Below are positions 34,297 to 43,552 of a DNA stretch of 64,000 bases, piece after piece; the first letter of the stretch is position 1, and the number at the start of each line of letters is the position of its first letter. Source of the stretch: UBA4782 sp034430215 (GTDB lineage: Bacteria > Chloroflexota > Anaerolineae > Anaerolineales > Anaerolineaceae); the NCBI GenBank assembly GCA_034430215.1, contig DAOUFE010000019.1, forward strand, positions 434,001 through 498,000, given 5' to 3'. The notes beneath the pieces are model-generated. The model worked only from the letters and a program-made list of their open reading frames with translations. It had not been told where the DNA came from and did not search any database. The translations under genes were made by a program, and so were the position numbers.

Positions 34297-34326
34297 AAAA
34301 AAGGAAGCATGAAAGCTTCCTTTTTT
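34297..34326. terminator. Bidirectional terminator between ftsH and miaA
   Basis: A 12-pair stem (AAAAAAGGAAGC with GCTTCCTTTTTT) and a six-base loop, with A and T runs on both sides between converging genes. Confidence 0.9.
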
Positions 34327-35258
34327 CATCTTATTCGCTCTTTGCAGAATGAAAGCACCTGATTAAAAGTATCAGCATTCATCTCAAACCATTTGATATT
34401 TGGATCATTCATACTGAACCAGTTTGCTTGCCGGCGCACATAATTACGCGTAGCTCTTTTCATTAACTTAATAGCTTCCTCAATATCGTACTTTCTCTGG
34501 ATAACTGCAATCATTTCTCTATACCCAATAGCTGATAATGACGGCGAGTCAACAGGGCAACCATCTGCCAGTAATTTTTCGACTTCCTGCAATAATCCAT
34601 TCGCTATCATCTGGTCAATTCGTAGATCAATCCGTTGGTACAGCTCATTTCTGGGTCGGATCAATCCGATTTGGGTAAAATCATACTTAGGTTCTATTTT
34701 CCCTCTTTGAGCAGAAAATGGTTGCTTCGTTTGTTCAATGACTTCTAGAGCTCGAATCACCCTTCGTACATTCCGTGGATCGATGATCCTTGCAGCTTCA
34801 GGGTCTTTTTCAGAAAGTTGTTTATAAAGAAAATCACCGCCAAAGGATATCGCATCCTCCTCAAGTTTTTTCCTTAATTCCAAATCGGGTATAAGTTCCG
34901 GGGGTTTCCATCCCTGTACCACTGCGCGTACATATTGCCCGGTTCCACCCACAAGGAATGGCAGCTTTCCTCTTTGGTGAATATCATCGATGATCTGGTA
35001 TGCACTTTGTTGAAACAGTGCCAGGCTGAATGTTTCTTCAGGGTTCACCACATCGATTAAATGATGTGGAACCATGCTTATTTCTTCATGAGTTGGTTTT
35101 GCAGTTCCGATGTTCATTTTTCTGTAAATTTGACGCGAATCCGCTGAAACGATCTCTCCATTCATCTGCATTGCTAGCCTTATGGAAAGTTCTGTTTTTC
35201 CCACGGCAGTTGGTCCGACTATTACAATCAAAGGCAATTTCTTATCAGCTTGAAACAT
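34326..35258 (-). CDS. miaA: tRNA dimethylallyltransferase
   Basis: Adds dimethylallyl to A37 of tRNAs that read UNN codons. The 310-residue protein has the P-loop GPTAVGKTELS, the SADSRQIYRKMNIGTAKP segment and VGGTGQYVRAVVQGW, all strongly conserved in MiaA. The ATG at 35258 gives the normal N-terminus (MFQADKKLPLIVIVGP) and lies inside the last codons of yraN, so the two are coupled. The last base of the gene coincides with the terminator shared with ftsH. Confidence 0.95.
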   Translation of the reverse strand: MFQADKKLPLIVIVGPTAVGKTELSIRLAMQMNGEIVSADSRQIYRKMNIGTAKPTHEEISMVPHHLIDVVNPEETFSLALFQQSAYQIIDDIHQRGKLPFLVGGTGQYVRAVVQGWKPPELIPDLELRKKLEEDAISFGGDFLYKQLSEKDPEAARIIDPRNVRRVIRALEVIEQTKQPFSAQRGKIEPKYDFTQIGLIRPRNELYQRIDLRIDQMIANGLLQEVEKLLADGCPVDSPSLSAIGYREMIAVIQRKYDIEEAIKLMKRATRNYVRRQANWFSMNDPNIKWFEMNADTFNQVLSFCKERIR

Positions 35259-35643
35259 TTTCGAACCACTCCACCTGATGTGCATTCCAATTTTTCGGAT
35301 CAACAAGGATAGCAATAACATCGATCTGCCAATTTTGCTCCACCTCTGGATGGGTCTGGATATACCATGCAGCGCTTTGCTTAATGTGATTCATTTTTCT
35401 TGTATTGATGGCTGCTTCTGGTTGACCAAATACTTGAGAAGACCGTGTCTTAACCTCAACAAAATGAAAACCAGCATCATTCGAGACGATCAGATCAACT
35501 TCGCCATAAGGAGTACGGGTATTCACAGCGATAATTCTAAAACCCTTTTCCTTCATAAAATAGCCAGCTAAATCTTCTCCCCACCGGGCAAGTTTCTGAT
35601 TACGGGTTTCTATATTCTTTATATTCCTGGATTGTGCATTCAT
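35245..35643 (-). CDS. UPF0102/YraN family endonuclease-like protein
   Basis: A 132-residue protein of the YraN family, which has a restriction-endonuclease-like fold. The core motif is GEVDLIVSNDAGFHFVEVKT, with D and the E-x-K pair as in PD-(D/E)XK nucleases. The biological function is not established. It overlaps the miaA start by 14 bases. Confidence 0.9.
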   Translation of the reverse strand: MNAQSRNIKNIETRNQKLARWGEDLAGYFMKEKGFRIIAVNTRTPYGEVDLIVSNDAGFHFVEVKTRSSQVFGQPEAAINTRKMNHIKQSAAWYIQTHPEVEQNWQIDVIAILVDPKNWNAHQVEWFENVSS

Positions 35644-35706
35644 GATACTATGTATTTTACATGACCTGCGAGAGATGAATAGGTAGATCGCCCTGTCGGT
35701 ATTTAA

Positions 35707-35736
35707 TTGACGAACTACGGTATACCATGCTAAACT
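35707..35736 (+). promoter_or_regulatory. Promoter of the cinA-like gene
   Basis: TTGACG (35707-35712), 18 bases, TAAACT (35731-35736), about 30 bases before the start codon and divergent from yraN. Confidence 0.5.
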
Positions 35737-35765
35737 TCATCACTTCATAAAGAGAGAAAATTTTT

Positions 35766-36911
35766 ATGCCTTCTATAGAAATCATTGCCATTGGAACAGA
35801 ACTCCTGCTTGGCGAAATTCAGGATACCAACACGCAATATCTGGCGCGAGCAGTGCGCGATGCGGGAATCGACCTTTATCGAGCTACATTGATTGGTGAT
35901 AATGCCCAACGTATTGCCGAAGCCATTCGTGATGCAGTCGAACGATCTGACATTGTCATTACTACAGGAGGTTTAGGGCCAACCGTCGATGATCCTACAC
36001 GGCAAGCGGTTGCTCTGGCTGCTAATACTGAATTGCAATTTCGTCAGGAATTATGGGATCAAATACTTTCACGGTTCCAGCGATATGGTAGACCAGCATC
36101 AGAAAACAATCGCAGGCAGGCGTTCATCCCCCTTGGTGCTACATGGATAGAAAATCCGGTTGGAACTGCACCTGCTTTTTATATTGAAATTGACAACAGC
36201 ATAGTGATCAGTTTACCTGGTGTACCACGTGAAATGGAATATTTGTTTGAAAACAGTATTCTCCCTTTGCTGCGTAAGAAATATGATCTTCACCAAATGA
36301 TCCTGACTCATGTTCTGCACGTTTCCGGTGTGGGAGAATCAAAGGTTGACGAACTAATAGGTGATCTTGAGTTGCTTTCCAATCCAACAGTTGGTCTTTT
36401 AGCTCATCCCGGTCAAATTGATATTCGAATCGCTGCTAAAGCTAATTCTCGCAAAGAAGCTGAGAGCATGATCCAACCAGTGGCTCAAACCATCCAACAG
36501 CGATTAGGAAATTCGATTTACGGCGCAGGTTCTGATACACTTGAAAGTATTGTTGCCTCAAAGTTACTTAGCAATCAGAAGAAACTTGTTATATTGACCT
36601 CTGGAATGGATGATTCATTGGTCACCCAATTACGAAAATGTGGTGTCACTTTTTATAAATCGTATAAACGAAAAAAACCTCTTGATAAAATACGGTTGAA
36701 CAAAGAAGCTATCCTTCTTGCGCAGAAGAATCCTTCCTGCATCATTCTTGCCTGTTCTTTACAACCAGGTGTCGATCAACAGAAGTTATTTATCGGGTTG
36801 ATGCTTAATGATAAATGGTATGAAGATCAGCGATCCTATGGCGGTTCACCACTTCATAGAACGGTCTGGTCAAATAACTCAATCCTTGATTACATACGAC
36901 GCAATATATAG
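35766..36911 (+). CDS. CinA-like protein with a degenerate C-terminal deamidase domain
   Basis: CinA proteins join an N-terminal MoCF/ADP-ribose pyrophosphatase domain to a C-terminal nicotinamide mononucleotide deamidase (PncC). The 381-residue product has an intact first domain (AIGTELLLGEIQDTNTQYLA, TTGGLGPTVDDPTR, VISLPGVPREMEYL) and middle linker. The C-terminal region from about residue 257 does not contain the expected ESCTGG catalytic motif; at that place it reads KKLVILTSGMDDSLV. The deamidase is therefore probably inactive or replaced. The stop lies only a few bases before the next gene. Confidence 0.85.
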   Translation: MPSIEIIAIGTELLLGEIQDTNTQYLARAVRDAGIDLYRATLIGDNAQRIAEAIRDAVERSDIVITTGGLGPTVDDPTRQAVALAANTELQFRQELWDQILSRFQRYGRPASENNRRQAFIPLGATWIENPVGTAPAFYIEIDNSIVISLPGVPREMEYLFENSILPLLRKKYDLHQMILTHVLHVSGVGESKVDELIGDLELLSNPTVGLLAHPGQIDIRIAAKANSRKEAESMIQPVAQTIQQRLGNSIYGAGSDTLESIVASKLLSNQKKLVILTSGMDDSLVTQLRKCGVTFYKSYKRKKPLDKIRLNKEAILLAQKNPSCIILACSLQPGVDQQKLFIGLMLNDKWYEDQRSYGGSPLHRTVWSNNSILDYIRRNI

Positions 36912-36915
36912 GATA

Positions 36916-38913
36916 ATGAAATATATGGAAAAGACGATAATTGATTTCCTTTTTACAAACGCCCATGTTTTGACCATGGACCCATCACTTACGCAATATG
37001 CTTCTGGCTCAATTGCCGTAAAAGGTGACAAAATTATTGCGGTTGGGCTGGAATCAGACCTTCAAAAGCAGTTCTCTGCAAAAAATGTGGTGGATTGCAA
37101 TGGCAAAGTATTAATGCCAGGTTTGATCAATACCCATACTCATGTACCCATGACATTGCTCCGAGGATTGGCTGATGATCTTCGGTTGGATGTTTGGCTG
37201 ATGGGATACATGATGCCTGTCGAACGCGAATTTGTCTCCCCAGATTTTGTTCGGTTGGGTACCCAGGTCGCTTGTGCAGAAATGATAAAAAGTGGTGTCA
37301 CAACTTTTGCAGATATGTATTACTTTGAGGATCATATTGCACAGGCTACTGCAGATGCTGGTATGCGCGCATTGTGCGCACAGACTGTTATGAAATTTCC
37401 CACCCCGGATGCCGCCAGCTTTGAAGAAGGGTTGGCGTATGCCAAAAATTTTATTCAAGGCTGGAAAGGGCATTCCCTTATCGTCCCTTCGGTTGCACCC
37501 CATGCAGCATATACCTGTACAGAAGATATTCTCCGAGCCTCTGCTGAACTTGCAATTGAATTTGATGTACCTCTACATATTCATATTGCTGAAACTGCAC
37601 TCGAACAGGAAAACAACCGGAAAGAAAAGGGAATGCCTGTAGTTCCTTATTTGAAAAAGCAGACACTATTTGAAGCAAAAGTATTAGCTGCACATTGTGT
37701 GCATATCGATGACGGTGAAATGCGTACCATGCTTCATGCTCATGCCGGCGTTGCGCACAATCCAACCTCCAATTTAAAACTGGCTTCAGGTATTGCACAA
37801 ATTAAACGAATGTTGGATATTGGCTTAAATGTTGGTATCGGCACTGACGGTCCTGCCTCGAATAATGATCTGGATATGTTTGAGGAGATGCGTCTGGCTT
37901 CACTACTGGCAAAAACCGCCAGCAATGATCCCACCACCCTGCCCGCTCAGCAAACACTGGTTATGGCTACCAGAATGGGCGCACAGGCAATGCATATAGG
38001 AGATATCACAGGCTCATTAGAACCTGGCAAACGAGCAGATTTGATCCTGGTGGACATCAATCAATTGCATAATTCACCTCATTTTGACCGTGATCCTCAT
38101 AGCGTTTATGCCCAGATTGTCTATTCTGCAAAAGCAACCGATGTCACTGATGTCATGATTAATGGAAAATGGGTAATGCAAGACCGCAATCTGCTTACAT
38201 TGGATGAAAAAGAACTGCTTCTTCATAGCCAGGAATATGCACAAAAGATTGATATTTTCCTTATCCGCCGTGAAAAATCTGTTCTCTCTAAACTAATCGC
38301 CATTGGTGGAGCAAGTGAAGAAGAAAGTTTCGAAGTACAGGCAAAAGTGAAAGTAGAAGACCTGCAGCCTGTTCTTGAAGCCATTCTTACAAACACTGAT
38401 AAGATACAGGTCATTCGAAAAAGGCATTATCGAGAATATGATACCTATTTCCTCTTTCAGGATGGTGAAGATCAGGAACGCCTTCGTTATCGAGAAGATC
38501 ACTTCATCGATGAGAATGGTACGATCACAAATGTACGAAGCCGACTTACTCATATTGGTCCGGCACGTGAACATAAATATCCAAACCAGGTTCTATTATC
38601 TCGATCCCGTTTTTTTGCGCCTGCTACACAAAGCCTACGTTTTTATCGAGAGTACTTCAAGCCTTCTTCAGAATTGGAATTCGAAAAAGACCGTCTGCGC
38701 TATTTGATCCTGTACAAAGATACTGAGTTCTTTATTAACCTGGACACCATCGAAGAACCAACTGTCGGAAAATTCATAGAAATTAAGAGTCGTACATGGA
38801 GCCAGAAAGATGCAGAGCGTAAATCGGGATTGATTTCAGAATTGCTACACACTTTAGGAATTTCACCCAAAAATACAGTTACTGAAGATTATTTTGAAAT
38901 GTTTACTAAATAG
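36916..38913 (+). CDS. Amidohydrolase (SAH/MTA deaminase type) fused to a CYTH-like domain
   Basis: A protein of about 665 residues. The first ~450 are a MtaD-like amidohydrolase, which deaminates S-adenosylhomocysteine, methylthioadenosine or related adenosines: metal ligands in NTHTHVPMTLLRG, HIHIAETALEQ, AAHCVHIDD and the GIGTDGPASNNDLDMFEEM block. From about residue 470 the protein turns into a CYTH/triphosphate tunnel-like domain: FEVQAKVKV (an E-x-Q-x-K variant of E-x-E-x-K), IRKRHYREYDTYF, and the closing FIEIKSRTWSQKDAERKSGL. The start may be this ATG or one three codons later; spacing to AGGA is poor for both. It overlaps nothing and is followed by glgA after 11 bases. Confidence 0.85.
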   Translation: MKYMEKTIIDFLFTNAHVLTMDPSLTQYASGSIAVKGDKIIAVGLESDLQKQFSAKNVVDCNGKVLMPGLINTHTHVPMTLLRGLADDLRLDVWLMGYMMPVEREFVSPDFVRLGTQVACAEMIKSGVTTFADMYYFEDHIAQATADAGMRALCAQTVMKFPTPDAASFEEGLAYAKNFIQGWKGHSLIVPSVAPHAAYTCTEDILRASAELAIEFDVPLHIHIAETALEQENNRKEKGMPVVPYLKKQTLFEAKVLAAHCVHIDDGEMRTMLHAHAGVAHNPTSNLKLASGIAQIKRMLDIGLNVGIGTDGPASNNDLDMFEEMRLASLLAKTASNDPTTLPAQQTLVMATRMGAQAMHIGDITGSLEPGKRADLILVDINQLHNSPHFDRDPHSVYAQIVYSAKATDVTDVMINGKWVMQDRNLLTLDEKELLLHSQEYAQKIDIFLIRREKSVLSKLIAIGGASEEESFEVQAKVKVEDLQPVLEAILTNTDKIQVIRKRHYREYDTYFLFQDGEDQERLRYREDHFIDENGTITNVRSRLTHIGPAREHKYPNQVLLSRSRFFAPATQSLRFYREYFKPSSELEFEKDRLRYLILYKDTEFFINLDTIEEPTVGKFIEIKSRTWSQKDAERKSGLISELLHTLGISPKNTVTEDYFEMFTK

Positions 38914-38924
38914 GAGATCGCGTA

Positions 38925-40376
38925 ATGGTCAGGGATCTTTCGGTTCTTTTTACAGCCTCAGAAGCTGATCCTTTTGCTAAAGTTGGTGGATTGGGTGATG
39001 TGGCTGGTTCCCTTCCAGGTGCAATTCTTTCTCTCAACTCTGAAGACTCCGCTAATTCTTCCATAGACATTCGATTGGTCATTCCCTACCATTCTATGAC
39101 CAACATATCCGATTCTGAGCTGCAGCATATTTGTCAATTTCCTGTGAAATATCAAGAGATTGATCTTCCTGTAGATGTTTTTCTCACCAAACTAAATGAC
39201 CTTTCTGTCTATCTGCTCTCTAGTGAATGGATCCATACCAGCGAGCGGGTCTATGACCAGGATGTAAATCGTGCTGCAAAAAAATACATATTATTCTCGA
39301 AAGCAGTAGCGATGCTCCCTGATGTTTTAGGATGGCAAATAGATATTCTTCACGCCAATGATTGGCATACCGCATTGGCGATTCCCGAAACGTTTGCTCT
39401 GGGGAAAAAGAATGTTCGCACCGTGCTAACAATTCATAATCTTCCTTTTATGGGTAGTGAAACCCGGGGCATGTTAGCTGATTTTCGTATTACTCCTTCC
39501 ACCCACCCGGAACTACCCGAATGGGCTCGAGAACTCCCTCTCCCAATGGCAAGTGCGGTTGCTGATAAAGTAGTAGCTGTTTCTCCCTCATATGCCAGAG
39601 AGATTATGACCCCAGAGTTTGGTTGTGATCTGGATCATTTCTTCAATTCCATTCAAGATAAAGTTACAGGTATTCTCAATGGTATCAATAATACGATCTG
39701 GAATCCTGCTACAGATAAAAGTATTCAACAAAACTTTGATTCCGATCAAATCGAGAAGCGCATTTTAAACAAGCGTTATTTACAGGATAAATTCGACCTC
39801 CCAAGGAAAGACGATGCTGCATTGATTGTCGTTATTAGCCGGTTTGATAAACAAAAGGGAATTGACCTGATCATTCAAAGCCTGAAACAATTGGAAGGTG
39901 GCTCCTGGCAAGCGATTCTTCTAGGAAGTGGCGATAGCACCCTTGAAAGGATGTCACAAGAACTTGCCATGACTTTGTTCGATCAGGTTCGTAGTGAAAA
40001 CTGTTACAATGCCTGTTTATCCCATCAGCTATATGCAGGTGGCGATATCATTCTAATGCCATCAAGATACGAGCCTTGCGGTTTAGCTCACATGATTGCA
40101 ATGCGGTATGGCTGCATTCCAGTTGCACGTGCCACAGGTGGGTTAAAAGATACGATTATTTCTTATGATCAAGATATCGAGCATGCGACGGGATTTTTAT
40201 TTGACCAAGCCTCAAGTGAAGCTCTCACATCCTCCATACAGCAAGCTATTAACATCTATGCGCAGAAAACAAAGTGGAAAAACATTCAAAAGAATGCAAT
40301 GAAAAGCGATTTTTCTTGGGACAATTCAGCTCGCAAATATATACAACTTTATCGCAATTTGGAGAAAAATAAATGA
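38925..40376 (+). CDS. glgA: Glycogen synthase
   Basis: Glycosyltransferase family 5 enzyme that extends alpha-1,4-glucan from ADP-glucose or UDP-glucose. The 483-residue protein has the N-terminal sugar nucleotide lysine motif KVGGLGDVAGSLP and the C-terminal PSRYEPCGLAHMIAMRYG. The stop overlaps the malQ start by four bases (ATGA), so both are cotranscribed. Its place next to malQ supports glucan storage. Confidence 0.95.
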   Translation: MVRDLSVLFTASEADPFAKVGGLGDVAGSLPGAILSLNSEDSANSSIDIRLVIPYHSMTNISDSELQHICQFPVKYQEIDLPVDVFLTKLNDLSVYLLSSEWIHTSERVYDQDVNRAAKKYILFSKAVAMLPDVLGWQIDILHANDWHTALAIPETFALGKKNVRTVLTIHNLPFMGSETRGMLADFRITPSTHPELPEWARELPLPMASAVADKVVAVSPSYAREIMTPEFGCDLDHFFNSIQDKVTGILNGINNTIWNPATDKSIQQNFDSDQIEKRILNKRYLQDKFDLPRKDDAALIVVISRFDKQKGIDLIIQSLKQLEGGSWQAILLGSGDSTLERMSQELAMTLFDQVRSENCYNACLSHQLYAGGDIILMPSRYEPCGLAHMIAMRYGCIPVARATGGLKDTIISYDQDIEHATGFLFDQASSEALTSSIQQAINIYAQKTKWKNIQKNAMKSDFSWDNSARKYIQLYRNLEKNK

Positions 40377-41860
40377 AACTTCCTAGAGCTTCTGGTATTC
40401 TCCTTCATCCTACCTCACTACCAGGTCCAGATGGTATCGGTGACTTGGGCCCTGAAGCCTATCAATGGATCGACTTTCTTTATAGTTCAGAAACCAAATT
40501 GTGGCAGGTTCTTCCACTTGGCCCCACTGGTTATGGTGATTCCCCTTATCAATGCTTTTCTGCTTTTGCTGGAAACCCATACCTGATCAGTCCTACAATG
40601 CTTCTAGATCAAGGATTGCTGACTAGAGCAGACCTTATTGATCGTCCTGATTTCCCAACCGATAAGGTAGATTATGGCCGTGCAATCAATTGGAAAATCA
40701 CTCTGCTCGATCGTGCTTTCCAACACTTTCGTAAAAATCATGATGAAACGTTATATTCTCGGTTTACTGATTTCCAGAAAAATAATTCATTCTGGTTATA
40801 TGATTTCTCTCTCTTCATGGCGATCAAAGATTCGCAAGGTGGTGGTTCCTGGTTAACTTGGCCACAACCTTTAAAAATGCGAGATGAAACTGCTCTCAAG
40901 ACTTTTACATTGGAACATCAGGAAGAAATTCTCAAACACTCGTTCAAACAATTCATTTTTTATGAGCAGTGGCAAAAACTCAAGGATTATTCTGAAAAGA
41001 ATGGTATAAGCATTATTGGCGATGTTCCAATCTTTGTGTCCATGGATAGTTCAGATGCCTGGTCACATCGTGATTTGTTCTTTACTGATGCTCAGGGCAA
41101 CCCCACTGCTGTAGCAGGTGTCCCACCAGATTATTTCTCACCCACCGGTCAATTATGGGGAAATCCGTTATATAACTGGAAAATCCATGCTGAGACGGGT
41201 TACGCCTGGTGGATAGAACGAATGAAAGCATCATTAAAACTATTCAATTGGATACGCCTGGATCACTTTCGTGGTTTTGCAGCTTATTGGAAGGTGACTG
41301 CTGGTAGCCCTACTGCAGAAATTGGGAAATGGGAAAAAGGTCCAGGATCTGATCTTTTTCAAACCTTACAAAATTCGTTGGGAGAATTGCCGATCATTGC
41401 GGAAGATCTGGGGGTTATTACCCCTGATGTGGATGCCTTGCGTGAGAATTTTGATCTTCCCGGAATGAGGATCCTCCAATTTGCATTTGGTGGTGATCCT
41501 ACGGATCGCTTCTTGCCACACAATTATGTAAGAAATACTGTTGCGTATACTGGAACTCATGATAACGATACCACCAGAGGATGGTATGCATCTGCGCCAG
41601 AATCGGAAAGGGATTATTGCCGGCGTTATCTCGGACGGGATGGTAATGATATTACCTGGGATATGATCCGGGCTATCTGGTCATCAGTAGCTGCCTTCGC
41701 TCTCACACCTATGCAAGATATTCTTAATTTAGGAACTGAAGCTCGCATGAATTACCCCAGTAAACCAGATGGCAATTGGGGATGGCGTTTGCCCGTTTCA
41801 TGCTTAACCAAAACACTTTCAGAACGAATTAAAGAGATGAACTATCTCTATTATCGTTAA
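40373..41860 (+). CDS. malQ: 4-alpha-glucanotransferase
   Basis: Family GH77 amylomaltase that moves glucan chains between maltodextrins. The 495-residue protein carries the conserved LHPTSLPGPDGIGDLG, the nucleophile region IRLDHFRGFAAYW, the acid/base glutamate in IIAEDLGVITPDV and the THDNDTTRGW motif. It begins with an ATG overlapping the glgA stop. It converges with the DMT transporter gene, with no clear terminator in the 20-base gap. Confidence 0.96.
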   Translation: MKLPRASGILLHPTSLPGPDGIGDLGPEAYQWIDFLYSSETKLWQVLPLGPTGYGDSPYQCFSAFAGNPYLISPTMLLDQGLLTRADLIDRPDFPTDKVDYGRAINWKITLLDRAFQHFRKNHDETLYSRFTDFQKNNSFWLYDFSLFMAIKDSQGGGSWLTWPQPLKMRDETALKTFTLEHQEEILKHSFKQFIFYEQWQKLKDYSEKNGISIIGDVPIFVSMDSSDAWSHRDLFFTDAQGNPTAVAGVPPDYFSPTGQLWGNPLYNWKIHAETGYAWWIERMKASLKLFNWIRLDHFRGFAAYWKVTAGSPTAEIGKWEKGPGSDLFQTLQNSLGELPIIAEDLGVITPDVDALRENFDLPGMRILQFAFGGDPTDRFLPHNYVRNTVAYTGTHDNDTTRGWYASAPESERDYCRRYLGRDGNDITWDMIRAIWSSVAAFALTPMQDILNLGTEARMNYPSKPDGNWGWRLPVSCLTKTLSERIKEMNYLYYR

Positions 41861-41880
41861 TGAAATCTATTGAAATATTG

Positions 41881-42819
41881 CTATTTTGCCTGTTCAGATG
41901 AAACACTTGAACGGCTCGAAAGATAGATTCCAGTCAGAATAAGTACACCTCCTGCAATTTCAAGAAATACTGGATTCTCATGTAGCAAAAGTGCTGCCAA
42001 TATGGTCGAACCTATCGGTTCACCTAATAGAGCAATGGACACTAATGATGCTGGTATATACTTCAAAGCCCAGTTGAATGAGCTATGCCCTACGATTTGG
42101 GGAACAACTGCAAGTAAAAACAGCCACAGATATGTTTGACTGTGAATACCTGCCATAGGGGTGCCTATCACCATTACAGCAATCAGTAATAAAACTGCAG
42201 ATACTCCATATACAAGAAATGTATAAACTGGGAGTGTTAGTTTTGGGCGAACCTTCCTTCCAATCAACATATATCCTGCAGCAGCCCATGCCCCTATCAG
42301 GGAAAGAAGATTACCGAATATATTGTCTGAGGTTTCTAATGCTCCTGATGAACTTGCGGCTGACTGCATAAACCAGGTAGGAATCTCATGCGATAATCCG
42401 ACGATTGCGCTTCCAGTCAAAGCAACAATTAACCCAATGATCACATTTTTTGAAGGACGCTCTTTCAGTAAAAGAGCCCCAAAAATCGCAACCCACAAGG
42501 GGGTGGTAGTAACAAGTACTACGGAACTGGCAACGCTGGTGTAATTCAAAGAAGTGATCCATGAAGCAAAATGGATTGCCAGAAACACCCCGCCCAAAAG
42601 TATTTTCCACCAGGTGCTCCAACTAATCTTCCGTAATTCCATCCTATATCGAATGAACACAACAGGAAAAAGAATTATGCTTGCGAGTGTCATACGGTAT
42701 GCAGCAATACATAATGCCTGTGCTTCTTCTTGAGCCATTCTGATGAATATTGAAGCTGTTGATACTGCCAAAACCCCGATGATAATTGCTGAATAAGTTG
42801 TGGTTTTTGATGGATTCAC
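41881..42819 (-). CDS. EamA/DMT superfamily transporter
   Basis: A 312-residue integral membrane protein with about ten hydrophobic helices arranged as two EamA repeats, as in RhaT/YdcZ-like drug and metabolite exporters. The second repeat contains VVPQIVGHSSFNWALKYIPA followed by SIALLGEPIGSTILAALLL, the family signature. The substrate is unknown. The gene is divergent from sodA, and the 96-base region between them holds the sodA promoter. Confidence 0.9.
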   Translation of the reverse strand: MNPSKTTTYSAIIIGVLAVSTASIFIRMAQEEAQALCIAAYRMTLASIILFPVVFIRYRMELRKISWSTWWKILLGGVFLAIHFASWITSLNYTSVASSVVLVTTTPLWVAIFGALLLKERPSKNVIIGLIVALTGSAIVGLSHEIPTWFMQSAASSSGALETSDNIFGNLLSLIGAWAAAGYMLIGRKVRPKLTLPVYTFLVYGVSAVLLLIAVMVIGTPMAGIHSQTYLWLFLLAVVPQIVGHSSFNWALKYIPASLVSIALLGEPIGSTILAALLLHENPVFLEIAGGVLILTGIYLSSRSSVSSEQAK

Positions 42820-42849
42820 AATGATTATTACTTTCTAATAAAAAATTTA

Positions 42850-42890
42850 TTGAATTATTAAGACTATTTTGGTATTATTAGTAATATTAC
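42850..42890 (+). promoter_or_regulatory. sodA promoter with palindrome at the start site
   Basis: TTGAAT (42850-42855), 17 bases, TATTAT (42873-42878), then the perfect ten-base palindrome GTAATATTAC (42881-42890), which covers the expected transcription start. A regulator bound there would block initiation. Confidence 0.5.
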
Positions 42891-42915
42891 AGTTCAATTC
42901 AAATAGGAGGCTACC

Positions 42916-43527
42916 ATGGCTTTTGAACTACCTGCTTTACCGTACAAATTTAATTCTTTAGAAAAAGCAATTGATGCCCAAACGGTCGAGATTCATTATA
43001 CCAAGCATCATAATGCTTATTTAAATAATCTGAATACTGCTCTTGAAAAGCATCCACAATTTTTTAACCTTCCGATTGAAAAAATATTGACCAATCTTGA
43101 CCAAGTGCCTGAAGAAATCCGCACTGCTGTTAGGAATAATGGCGGTGGATACTACAACCATATTTTATATTGGAATGCCCTCTCACCCGACGGTGGAGGA
43201 CAACCTAAAGGCAAAATTGGACAGTTAATAGAGCGTACTTTTGGTTCATTCGATAGTTTTACAAAAGAAATGGAGAAAACTGGCTTAGGGAGGTTTGGCA
43301 GCGGTTGGGTATGGCTGAGCCGAAAAAATGATGGTTCGCTTATCATTCACTCTACCCCTAATCAAGATACACCTCTTGCTGAGGGGTTATTTCCCTTAAT
43401 CGCAATTGATGTCTGGGAGCATGCATACTACTTGAGATACCAGAACCGACGAGCCGATTATCTTTCAAGCATCTGGAGTATTATTAATTGGGATGAAGCA
43501 GAAAGAAGGTTTCTTGTTGTACAATAA
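42916..43527 (+). CDS. sodA: Superoxide dismutase, Mn-type
   Basis: Cytoplasmic Fe/Mn superoxide dismutase, 203 residues. The metal ligands are His27, His82, Asp165 and His169 (DVWEHAYY). Gln150 in STPNQDTP occupies the position of the outer-sphere glutamine of Mn enzymes, while Fe enzymes keep it elsewhere, so manganese is likely. The second ligand region is GGGYYNH instead of the usual GGHxNH. AGGAGG lies five bases before the ATG. A ferredoxin gene follows 25 bases downstream in the same direction. Confidence 0.95.
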   Translation: MAFELPALPYKFNSLEKAIDAQTVEIHYTKHHNAYLNNLNTALEKHPQFFNLPIEKILTNLDQVPEEIRTAVRNNGGGYYNHILYWNALSPDGGGQPKGKIGQLIERTFGSFDSFTKEMEKTGLGRFGSGWVWLSRKNDGSLIIHSTPNQDTPLAEGLFPLIAIDVWEHAYYLRYQNRRADYLSSIWSIINWDEAERRFLVVQ

Positions 43528-43552
43528 TTAAAATACACTTCGGGAGAGATCC

